From Stenocarpella maydis (lineage: Eukaryota; Ascomycota; Sordariomycetes; Diaporthales; Diaporthaceae), in contig NQMI01000066.1 in assembly GCA_002270565.1 (NCBI GenBank), positions 182,062-246,061 of the forward strand: 64,000 nucleotides of DNA, read 5' to 3'. The translations under genes were made by a program, and so were the position numbers. Positions within the stretch are counted from its first letter, which is position 1. Each line of letters begins with the position of its first letter. Positions 45,560 through 56,361 of the stretch are shown here, piece by piece. The notes under the pieces are model-generated. The model saw only the letters and a program-made list of their open reading frames with translations, searched no databases and was not told where the DNA came from.

Positions 45560-47826
45560 GCAGCTCTCTTGGGCTCAAATTCCCCCCTACAGCGGGGCCG
45601 GGGTAGCACCGCCGCTACAGCCCAGCCCCCCTACCACGGTTGCATTTTGCGCTTCCTGGCCGGGGGTCGCGGCTTGCATCAACTTTCTGCTCCTTGTTTC
45701 TTCTTTTATTTTTATTCTATTTTTTTCATCCGTTGAGCACGGCCTCATCACGGTTGTGTACATACCCTCCATTTCCTCCCTTTTTCGGCTTTTGCTTTTC
45801 CATCCCTGTTTTCCGAGCGGGCTTGCTTCCGAGTATTTCCTTGTGATGTTGATGACAATACCACCCCTCAACAAAAAAAAAAAACCAGTCCTTCATGGAG
45901 GCGAATTGTGTCTTGCAATACACCAAGGGGGGACACAAGTCCGAGTGACATGGGCCGAAACATGCCTTGGGGTTGGCTACGACCGTATGGAAGGGGCTGG
46001 GCTGGGATCCTGGGACGGATGGGACAACAGCCCAACGGCTAGGATGCATTGAGCCGGCCAGGTCAAGTACAATAGTGTACAGTCACCTCACAGATGCCGG
46101 GGGGGGGGGGCGCCAGGGGAAAATGTCTGGAAATCTATAGGAAAGCAATTTGATGAATATAGTCAGGCCCTCGAATGCTATCCAGTCCTCAGGTCGCACA
46201 AATGGCACAAGAAACCAACAGGGTTCCCTCCCAAGAATTCATGCAAGGATGATGGCAAGTGACCGGAACGCCGTGAGCCTCCATGTGATGTGGTATTATA
46301 CATTTGAATTTTCCCGGACCACGTCACTCACACCCTCTCGGCCGGATTCTGGCTGCCCACAACAACTTGTGCTGCTACTAGTGCTACTGCTTCTCCCTGC
46401 CTGTATGTTTTAACCGCAGGATGCAGGTCCGACACCTGCTGTGCGGGTGTAGGGTGGGCACCACGCGCAACGGCTGGTTATTTTTGATGGGAGGGAACAC
46501 CCACCCCGTGGCAAGGCCGGATGGTGGTGGTGATGGTGTGGTAGGCCTGCTGCCGCCGCTCCCCATGGGGAAATGGTGCAGTGTTGACATTCAGGGCGGG
46601 ATCGCTGCTGTGCCGTCCCGCCATGTCCCATCCCCCATCACAAGGCAGGGAAAACTAAGAAAAGGAACAGGGTAAACTACAACAAACCGGACAGCCGACG
46701 CAAAACGCGAGATAGTAGCGAGATTGCCGTGGCGGTCATCAGAGGGCATGGGGCTCGTTTCCTTTTTTTTCCTTCTTCCTCCCCCCCCCCTTGTTTACCT
46801 CTCGTGGGGCCGTTTGACTGCAGGGGGTGACGTGCATGCAGACAAGGAAAGGAAATCCCTGACGCGGCCCCGAACCCTGGCCCGGCGTATACACATGTGT
46901 GTTGTTTTCCTGTCTCGTGGGCGCTGTTCTTCCTCGTCAGCATTTTGTCATCAGGCGGGGACTGCAGTCTGTTGCGCACGATGATGACACTCGCGAGGAG
47001 AGCGAGCCTATCTTGTCGGGCGAGGAGGCTTTTCTGGTCCCCTTTCATCTATCCAGTGGCAAAAAATCTGCTTTCCCGCGGCCGCGGTGCAGTGCCCATA
47101 GGCCAGATGGGCTTCAGGGCCTCCTCCTTGCTCGCCTCATGGGATCAACCCCGTCTGGAAAGATCAGCCTCCACGTCGACTCCCTGTGGCGCTCACAGCC
47201 GGGGACGTGGGGCAGCATGTAAGCCACCCTGGGGGAGGTGAAGGGTGGGTGGGGGGGGGAACACTTATTAGTGTACACTAGATGAGCAGATGGATGATCT
47301 GACCTGGAGGCCATGGGAGAGAGAAGTCTATCGATCCTACCCAGCCCAGAGTGTGCCCTGTTGCGGTCCTGCCTGGGGCACCGGCCGGCAAGAGGTGAAG
47401 TGGCCGGCTGCCTCGACGCCAGACCCGCGGCTGGACTCGGCTGGACAAGGGTGCTCGGCGCCGGGCTGACGGAAGAATGACTCGGCTTGGGCGTGGTCGG
47501 CCATTCAACACAAGGTTGGACACGGTGGGGCAGGTGACACCTCTGGCGCCCTCCCCCCGCCTCGGTGCGTCGCACCAGGCGTTGCCGGCTCCTGCTGTGC
47601 GCGCGCACACGGTGGGAATCCTTGTCCCCGAGTGGCATGGGAATACACACTATGTACGTATCTCGAACGGCTCTTCTCTCGACGACATGGCCGAGGGCGG
47701 GCGGGCGATCGGCAGCATGGAGGAGGCTTAAAGGTAGCGTAGCATGTGCGTGCTGATCACAGCAAGAGCCTGGCCGGGAATGGACGGTCCTGATGGGATG
47801 GCATTTGCGGGGCTGGTGCGACGGTG

Positions 47827-47893
47827 TGTGAGGGGCGTGAGGGCGTGAGGGCGTGAGGGTGTGAGGGCGTGAGGGTGTGAGGGCGTGAGGGCT
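47827..47893. repeat. GTGAGGGC octamer minisatellite
   Basis: About eight head-to-tail GTGAGGGC/GTGAGGGT units. Each unit contributes one GGG run on the + strand. Confidence 0.92.
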
Positions 47894-48439
47894 ACACTAC
47901 ACTAGTGAACACTACATACATACATGGCAGCCATGGCAAGGGCCTGGCTAGAGCACCGAGGGTCCACCACAGCACACACGATGCCGAGTCCAACTTGGCA
48001 GGCTTGGCAGAAGGCTGGCTTCCCGAAGTTCCTGCTCGATGTCACGGTACACGGGTACCTGGGCCATGGGCGCAAGGGCAGATGCAGGTCCTGTCCTGTC
48101 TTTTGGGGTAGGGTTGGAGAAGGAAGGCTTGCGATTGGGGGCCGGGCGCGTCTTGGGGAAGCTTGTCCCAGGGGTTGGGCGATCGGCAGGGAGCAGGCCC
48201 AGACGAACTCCTGGAGCAATCTGGAGTTGCGGCCCGTCGCGAGACGTCGATGCAAGGTCGTCTCTACCTCGACTCTGGCGGGGAAACAGCAGCGGTGCGA
48301 CGTTGTCGGGACTTGTCATCCACATGCCCCCACCTCAGTGCGGGGCACCCCTACACTTGCAGGGGCTTGTCGTGTACTTAGTACACAGTACCCTGCGCGG
48401 CGAAAAGGGGTTGATGCATCTACCATGTACCTATGTATC

Positions 48440-48566
48440 AGGGGGAGGGGGGAGGAGGAGGAAGAAAAGAACAAGAAGAAAAAAGAACAAGAAAAAAAAA
48501 AGAAAAAGAAAAAGAAAAAGAAAAACAAAAAAGAAAAAGAAAAAGAAAAAGAAAAAACAGCCATGA
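48440..48566. repeat. Purine-rich GA/GAAA tract
   Basis: About 125 bp are almost purely A and G on the + strand (GGAGGA units, then AGAAAA units). It reads as a long Lys/Glu frame, which I reject as coding. Confidence 0.9.
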
Positions 48567-49230
48567 TGCACAGCTGACGGGCATACGTGCAGCCCTGACA
48601 CCACCCATAACGGGGCCCGTCATGTTGTCATGTGCCACTCACGCGGCTGGTCATGGCCAGGCATCACGGGCCTCGCGGCGCTGCTGCTCGGCTCTTCCTG
48701 ACCGGTGAGGCTTGATGGCTTGGGGCTCATGCCGGCACTCGACGCCTCGCAGCCCAGGTTGGCGGTATCCGCCAGGGCCCACCCCTTTGCTCCGTAGACT
48801 TTTGGGCACTCACACGCCCGTCCCCTTGGCCAAGAGCCTGTGGGTAGCCGCCGCCCCTCACATGTGTACATGGCCAGATAGTATGTACAAGACAACATGC
48901 CACGCAGTACTCGTATCCTCGGACATCGCCAGTCACCAATCGCATTGCCACGCGAGTAGGCGAGACGGCCAGCGGCCGCGGCCGGCGGGAATGCATGGCT
49001 GCTTCTTTCGGCAAAGGGCCGACGATTAGCCAGAGTGCCTACATAGTACTCCGGACTCGGTACGCGACAAGATGATGCTTGGCCCTCGTCGTTGCGCCGG
49101 CGGCCAATGGTGGAAATGCTCTTTACCCAGCCGGCTCCTGCACACATGCGCACTGCCCAGCCCGGGCCGCAAAAACAAAACAGGATTGGGAGACAAGAAG
49201 AGAGGAAACATGACATCTGTTGGTGCTTGC

Positions 49231-49262
49231 TTCTTTTTTTCTTTTTTTTTCTTTTTTTTTTT
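49231..49262. repeat. T-rich CTTTTTTTT tract
   Basis: Runs of eight to ten T separated by single C, followed by a pyrimidine-rich segment. Low complexity with no feature attached. Confidence 0.85.
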
Positions 49263-51546
49263 CCCTGCCTTCTTTCCCTTCTCTTACCCCTCTCCCGACC
49301 CAGCCAAAACCACTCGCCCTCAAGCGAGCTGCCGCGGCCACGCGTGCAGCCTGCATATTGTTGGCATGTGGCTTGCATCCGGCATGAGAGTTCAGGTTGT
49401 CCCACCAGACCAAAAAAGCAATCAATCCGGCACATGCGTTGGGTCGAGAACGCCGCCATGCAGTCCCCGACAGCCCGGCTACCCGTGGCCCTTGGCTGGC
49501 TCCATCTCTCTCGGATCAGAAGTCCTGCTTCTCTTTCCGTGTCCCCCCCCCCCTTCTTCCCCTGCTTGTTAGGGCTGCGGGCCTGCCTATGCAAGCTCGG
49601 GGCCCCGGGTCCCTTGGGAGCCGCACTAGCTGCGTGGCTCCCTCGCCATTTGCGCGGGCTCTCCTCTGGGCCGCGGGGATTTTCTTGAGGATAACCTGGC
49701 TGGGCTGTGTCATGTAGGAATCAGCTGTAGCCGGAGGCTTCCAACGGCAGGGCTGCATGAGCATGGTCGAAATTGTGGCGTCCGTATCTCTCCGATGAGC
49801 GAAGCCAGGTCTAGTCTAAACTACCTTTGACACTGTACCGCTCGGCGACTTCCACGTGGAGCCACCCCTGATTCTGATTAACCCCGGAAAAAGCATGGCG
49901 ACTTGGTGCTAGGCCTTCTATAGCCTCGCAGAGTTCCGGCATGCCGGGTACCTGGCTAGGTCAACGCTGTCAGAGCCAGTTTTGGGGTGATACAAGCCGT
50001 CATCGGCAGCGCTTGAGTCTCAGAATTATGGAAACTTATCAGCTCAATCCTGGCTTATATCTTGTAGTCTTGTGCAAAGCTGCATGATATTTGTCGGATT
50101 TCGTGCCGCATTTCCTGGATTATAACATCTGTGTGTAATATTGGACCCCGCATACCAGAAGCAATGTAGTTGGTTGTTCGAGGGCAGGATTTCAATGCCT
50201 GAACTAGCGGGCTCAAACTCTGTAGAGATTCCAGACCGGAACCAGCCAACTCAATAGTTAATGCTTGTGCTGGCTGCACGCGCCGGCCCCTCTCAGGACA
50301 TAGGCTTCTAGGTCTTGTATCAAGATTGACTCGACAGCTATCTCAATCCTCCTGACACCGGTACCTCAGTGCTCAGAACCCATCTAGAAGAGGTACCTGC
50401 TGCCGAGATCCATGTACTCACTCAAGCACGTCCCCCCTTCCAACATTGGCCAATATATCAGAGGTAGTCTAAGCTCTCTGTTCAACATATAACACATACC
50501 CAAGCTCCAAACACATTGCGCCGAACCTAGTGTTTCCATGATTATTGTGGCTGATTCAGACCAACATTGTCAGGATTTAGGAGCATAGGTAGAGTGATGG
50601 CGCCAATAGGCCTCCCTGACCAAGACGAATCCTGTTAGGAGCTGTCCGCCATGACCAGCCATACCAACAGACCAAAACATCAAGCAGTGACGGGTCTCCC
50701 CCGCCGCCCGGCGGGATCCGCCCATAGCTCTAGAATTCCCTGACACAGATGCGGGTGGCGGCGTGTGTGAAGGAATAGCGCTTAAGGAGGTGCTTGGATT
50801 TGCGTCAGGACTTCGACCGACGTCTATGGCACAGTGTCAGCGGCGTTTATCTCTACAACATACTGACAGCATGATCTCCCATAAAGACTGTAAAATTGAG
50901 CAAGATTCAGGAGCGATTCTACTCAATGATGTGGAAGTAAGAACCTTTTCATAGAGAAAATAGTGACGTATCAGACTTGTAGTTTCACTTGTAGTTTCAC
51001 TTGGCATGGTTGATGGCGCTCGACCACAGTACCGAAGTGGCTGTTGCACATCGCCCTTACCTACACATACAGAGGGGCACTGAGTATCCTCAGATGTGAA
51101 TTGGCTTGGCATTCCTCCTAGGACATCATTATGTCAATACCGAGTGTGCTCGTTCACCTCGATAAACTGTGTTGAGTGACCCTGGAAACGTCCTCGGCGG
51201 AATGTTGAAATGTTCAGATATTCAAAGCCCAGCACTGAACGGCAACCACGCAGTCTCCACTGACCTAGGGTACATTGGGGCCTGCAAAATTATTCTCATG
51301 AAGGGGACACCGATAGAGAAGTATGGGATAAATTTCTTTCAATCGTGCTTGAAGCCTAAAAGCTGTGGACCTTTACCGTCTCTTCCCTCGAGTCATAGAG
51401 CTGGCGTCTACCACCTCAAATACAAAACATAGTAATGGGTATTGTAAACTCCGTGCTTACAAATGCAAATGCCGGCCCTTCAAGAATCTTGGGTGTCTGA
51501 ATTACGAAGAAAGAAATTGGGACAGCATTGTACAGCGCTTACCCCC

Positions 51547-53419
51547 TCAGGCAGACGACTGAGATGCCGAGATCTCGGTCGCAGCGCCTTTCCCGGCCGC
51601 AGCGCCTTTCCCAGCCTCCCGCCGCTCGTTCTCAATGCGGACTTGCTCAGCTCTCTGTTCCATCAGAGACACTCGGTTGCGGCGATATGTACCCGTGGTA
51701 AGAAGCACGCCAACCCCTGCAACAATTGCACATACCTGCATGGTCTGTGTGAATGAGTCGTTGTAAGCCTTGCGGATATCAGCCTGTGAACTGGAACCCA
51801 AGCTGTGGAGGCTGTCCGGTCCGACAACCACGCCGAGCTGCCTCCTTTGCTGCACCGCCAGTACTGCTGTGGACATGGCTATGCCGATGCTGCCTCCCAG
51901 CATCCGAGCCTGAGAAATTATTCCCTGCGCTGGGGCTATACCAATGCGTTGTGAGTTGCCAGTGCACCACTACACCGGGAGGGGCCAGTAGAAACTCACC
52001 GTGCTCAGTAATAGGGGCCTCCATGACGGTGAACATGGTTGCAGAAGATGTGACCATCCCATAGCCTAGACCGACGAACACCAGGAAACCCAAGAACTTG
52101 GGCTCGAGCTCGGCAGAGTCTGATACTGTCGTCTCGAGGGCCAGCCCCAGTGTGACCAGAGCAGCAGCGACCGTCATGGTCTCTGATAGCCGGTTCCGGT
52201 TCTTGCTCAGGGCACCAGTGACAGCGCTCCCGACGCCTGTGGCGCCCAACATGGGAAGCATCATGACCCCAGAGATGACTGGGCTCTTGCCATTGACGAC
52301 CTGAAGGCGGAGCGGCACGGCGTAGAGCGTGGCGAGGTAGGCAAAGCCGAGGAATATGGTGTTCAGGGTGACTGCTGAGAATACGCGTTTTCGGATCAGG
52401 ACGAGAGGCAAGGCGGCCATCTTGTTGCTCCAAAGGTGCTCAAAGGCAGTCTCCCATGCGAAGAGACACGTCCAACAGACGAGGCCGGCTACCAATGGCG
52501 CGATAAACGTGGCCCTGGCCCACGGGTTCTCCACATCGCTATATCCAGCGTCCTGGAAGGCAAAGACAACAAGGACGGCGGCTGTAACCAGCAGCAGCGA
52601 ACCCAGTAAATCCAAGTCCCTGAATGATCGCCTAGGGATGGTAGGGAGGCACTCAGGGCCCGGCCATGAAACATAGAAGAGGATCATGGAGAACACTCCA
52701 ACGGGGCCATTGAAAAAAAACACCCACCTCCATGAAGTGTAAGCAGTGAACACACCGCCGAGAACCGGGCCAAGCACGCCTGATGTTGAGATGACAGCTC
52801 CGATCAGAGGGGCTATATAGCTCCTGAATTCTGGTGGGCTCAGCTCAGGAAAGATGACCATGGTCACCGAGAACAGGCCAGACCCGCCGATACCCTGGAG
52901 TGCTCGACACGCAATGAGGGTGTCCATGTTCTTCGAAAAGCCACAACCGAGCGAGAATGAGAAGAAGATGACGAAGGCAGCGACGAAGGCGTTCCGCCTG
53001 CCGAATATGTCGGACATTCTCGAGAAAAACACAGCAGATCCCAGGAAGGTCAGCGTGTATGCCAGGGCGACCCAATTGATCCGTTCCAAATCGCCGAACT
53101 CCAGGCCGATGGTGTAGAGACTTGTTGCGACAATGGAGGCGTCGATCATGGAGAGGAACAGGCCGAGGCAGAGGCTGTACGAGGCGTTAGCGAGATTCCC
53201 AAAAAGGACAATTGCATAGGAGGCAGCGAACCCGGCACAGAGGAATGCGAATCGCCACGGCGGGATGTTTGACTCTCGGAACAGAATGACTGTCTCTGGT
53301 TGTCGGGGGCGCTGGCCTGGCCCATTGGCAGCTGCAGCTGCAGCTGCGTTTGCATCTGTATTTGCAGTTGCAGTTGCATTTGCAGCTGTGGTCGCAGGTG
53401 GCAGGTGTGGGTTGGCCAT
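51547..53419 (-). CDS. MFS drug:H+ antiporter (DHA2-like)
   Basis: Exons on the minus strand 53419-53232, 53174-52000 and 51935-51547 join in phase to 583 aa. The first intron is 57 nt, stop-free and a multiple of three. Removing it gives the usual CAGLCLGLFLSMIDASIVATS first helix, with a CTAAC branch site before the acceptor. Motif A-like SRMSDIFGRRNAF lies after TM2, LQGIGGSGLFSVTMVI in TM4, and PLIGAVISTSGVLGPVLGGVFT (motif C) in TM5. About 14 hydrophobic segments are visible, as in DHA2. The C-terminus is a charged tail. The long N-terminal Ala/Asn-rich part is cytosolic. I chose the ATG at 53419 because the frame upstream of it contains only a TTG. The substrate cannot be told; drug, toxin or metabolite export is typical of the family. 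Confidence 0.92.
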
Positions 53420-53730
53420 ATCCTCGAGTCGCAGTACGGACGACACCGTACAAGTGCTCAAACGGGCTTGGGTAGGTTGCAGGCAATATGGACGAGGAGT
53501 ACTGCGGGACGTCTGGACGCAGGACGGGGGAGTAGGTGTCTCGGGTGACCTCGAAGGTGAGACTTCTCCCGTCTGTCAAGGCCTGTCTGTCTCCTGGATG
53601 GAGGAGGAGGTTGGGCTGATATATGATATAGCACACGATGCTAGAAACGGGGCCGGAGATCGGGACAGGCAGTCCTTTGGAGACAAGGAGGGGTATTGAG
53701 AATGGGCTCCTTTTTTCTTCCTTTTTATCG

Positions 53731-53789
<59 letters not shown>

Positions 53790-55118
53790 GCTGTTGCTGT
53801 TGAACAACAACCCGGAGTAAGCAACAGCAGGTGGCAGGAGGTGAGGTGATGTCTGTTATTCCTGCCAGTCACCAACGCCCCACTGGCAAACGCAGCAGCG
53901 ATTCTTGTTTTCTTCCCTCGCCCTTCAGGAGCGTTCATACCTAATGCTAAACAAATAGCAAGCAGCTGCGTAAGCTGCTGAAAGGCGCCTTCTGAGAGCA
54001 TGAAGCTGTCACGTAGTCGAGCCGAAAACCTCGGATCCCAACCCACTCGCACTCGCTTTCGCCTTGTTAGCCCTGGCCTGTCGTGTTGGCTACCGACCGA
54101 GCTAACCCTCTAGGCTGTAAGCAGCAGCACCAATGCAAGCCCAGCACGCCCGAGCCTTGTCCGAGTGCGAACCGAGCAGGCGAGAGTCACACGGGGCGGA
54201 ACAAGAACCTGACCGTGCCCACCCATCAATCAGGGAGCCGAGTTCAACGATGGGCCACGCCTTGGACCGCCACCAACCCGCAGAGGAACAGCGTGATCTC
54301 GCGTGCTTCGGCAGCACCGACCTGCCGTGGTGGCACTTGCGACTCGGCCGTAAACAACAAGGCATGTTTTTCTCGGGCCCTCACGGCCGTCTCGGCTCCG
54401 GGGCCGCGACACGCCGTGTTACTGGCTCGGTGCCCAGTGGGAGTACAAAGCCGCGCCTTGCGTCTTGGGGTGAGGGACGAGCTATCCTCGCACCGCCTGG
54501 CCACGCTCGCGAACTTCTGCTGTGCCACGGAGCGGACCCTGATGGACACGCCCATGCTCGAGCCTCGATGGTTGGCCATGTTCGACTTGGAAAGCAGCCA
54601 GGCCTCTCGCGCCTCGCGCCTCGGGCCCATGAGGAGCACGATCGTGCTGCCCCCCCCCCGAGTCATCCAGGGGTAAAGGGACGAAGCAGCTCGCCAGGCT
54701 CAGTGCGCAATGGCGAGATGGTGGCTGTTTTCGAACTACAAGGACAGGCTCAGCCTGCTATACGGAGCATGGACTATATCTAGCGACCAGGGCAGATCCG
54801 TTGCCGCGAGACTACCGACTTCGGCTTGCCGACTCAGCTGGCTGGATGAGGGGTAGATGATTCTGGGAGCTCTCACTGCTCTTTGCTTTCTGAGCAGCCA
54901 TTGACTCGTGTGTATCATGGCGGGGTAGTGGCTTCAACGGTGCCCGGTTATCTGCCCTACATGTCCCACCCACCCTTGGCATTGCGTGCTTCATATCCGA
55001 TCAGAGCCGTCGGCTGTGCCAATAAGATAGCTTCCCAGGGACGGATTTCCATCGGATTTGCGCGCCGTGTTTTCTTCGCCCCCGGGCACATTCCCTCGCG
55101 TGTGATTTGCCATCCTGG
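53420..55118. other. Divergent region between MFS and SDR genes
   Basis: Holds the (TTG)n microsatellite at 53731-53802 and GC-rich sequence with long but unconvincing overlapping frames at 54083-54783. It should include both promoters. Confidence 0.45.
53731..53802. repeat. (TTG)20 microsatellite with (CTGTTG) tail
   Basis: Twenty perfect TTG units then two CTG-TTG pairs, about 310 bp upstream of the MFS start codon. On the minus strand it reads as CAA, so it would encode poly-Gln, poly-Asn or poly-Thr in chance frames. Confidence 0.95.
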
Positions 55119-56361
55119 ATGCCTCAGAGATCTATGTTCCGCCAGGTGCAAACAACATTCCGAACTGCCCAGCTCCTCCTCTCTGGTCGCCAGCCCATAT
55201 CAAAGCCCCCCCTTGCCCACACAAGAGCCATGGCCTCCGCCGCCGCTGCCAAACGCCTCGAGGGCAAGACCGTGGTGATCACCGGCGCCAGCTCCGGCAT
55301 TGGCCGCAGCACCGCCTTCGAGTTCGCCCGGACCGCGCCCGCGAACAACCTCAAGCTGATCCTCACGGCCCGCCGTGTCGACAAGCTCATCGAGATCGCC
55401 GAGGAGATCAAGAAGGAGGTCGGCGGCGGCGTCAAGGTCCTGCCGGTCAAGCTCGATGTCAGCAACCCCGAGGAGGTGCGCCAGTTCGTGCCCAACCTGC
55501 CCGCGGAATTCAAGGACATTCACATCCTGGTGAACAACGCGTATGGCTGAGCCCGTCCTCCGAGACACTGTGGGAGGACTGAGCAGCTGGGGTGGAATAC
55601 GAAAAAGAGGAAGCTAACTCCTTGCCCGCTCACAGAGGCCTGGTAAAGGGCATGGCCAAGGCGCCTGAGATCGCCGAGGAGGACGTCAACATCATGTTCG
55701 CCACCAACGTCACCGGCCTCATCAACATGACCCAGGCCATCCTGCCCATCTTCAAGCAGAGGCCCAAGGGCGGCGCGGGCGACATCATCAACATTGGCTC
55801 CATCGCCGGCCGCGAGCCCTACGCCGGCGGCAGCATCTACTGCGCCACCAAGGCCGCCGTCCGGAGCTTCACCGACGCCCTGAGGAAGGAGCTGCTCGCG
55901 ACCAGGATCAGGGTCATCGGCATAGACCCCGGCCAGGTTGAGACGGTAGGCATTTTGTTTCCTCAGGGGCGATATCCGTGGTCACTCCCCGGTGTGTATG
56001 TGTTATATGTGCCTTCTGGCTGACACGGGCGACAGGAGTTCTCTATTGTGCGCTTTTACGGCGACAAGTCAAAGGCGGATGCTGTCTACGCGTAAGTCAC
56101 TTGCTAGCCCTATGCTACAGCCTATCATTCTTGCCCGACGAGACTGAGGCACTCCGGACAGCGGCGTGGACCCCTTGACCCCTGATGACATCGCCGAGGT
56201 TATCGTCTTCTCCGCCACGCGGAGGGAGAACGTGGTCATCGCCGATACTCTGATCTTCCCGTCACACCAGGTGCGTTCCTTTCTTGCATCTGGAACCTAG
56301 TATGGACACGTGGACTGACACCCAGCAGGGAGGAGCTGGGGCAGTGCACCGGAAGTCATGA
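55119..56361 (+). CDS. Short-chain dehydrogenase/reductase, YMR226C-like NADP-dependent 3-hydroxyacid dehydrogenase
   Basis: Exons 55119-55540, 55636-55945, 56036-56091, 56162-56270 and 56329-56361 join in phase to 309 aa; the final acceptor could also be 56326. A basic N-terminal extension (from MPQRSMFRQ to about residue 37) looks like a mitochondrial presequence. The core begins near an internal Met at 55230. Cofactor site GASSGIG, structural LVNNAG, catalytic Ser in NIGSIAG and the YCATK Tyr-x3-Lys are all present. The GIDPGQVETEF and RFYGDKSKA segments and the VIADTLIFPSHQ end match yeast YMR226C, which oxidises L-allo-threonine and L-serine-type 3-hydroxy acids. The small exon of 56 nt and all donor sites are canonical. 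The true start may be the internal Met if the enzyme is cytosolic. Confidence 0.93.

Larger units (their letters stand above)
45560..51546. other. 6-kb gene-sparse region
   Basis: No supportable gene on either strand. Open frames overlap, are low in complexity and lack domains. The stretch contains C/G runs (46098, 46786), an octamer minisatellite (47827-47893), a purine tract (48440-48566), a T-rich tract (49231-49262) and GC-rich flank. The part after 49800 is AT-richer and featureless. It may hold transcribed UTRs of the Zn2Cys6 gene on the left. Confidence 0.4.

Noticed and set aside
47924..48577. Lys/Glu-rich frame through the purine tract
   Set aside because: The Lys/Glu run is only the purine microsatellite read in frame.
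53187..53810. Frame with a long poly-Asn tract antisense to the (TTG)n repeat
   Set aside because: The poly-Asn is a translation of the microsatellite, and the rest overlaps the MFS gene in another frame.
54083..54783. Overlapping frames of about 200 codons upstream of the SDR gene
   Set aside because: Three frames are open at once because the DNA is GC-rich; amino-acid composition is that of random GC-rich sequence.
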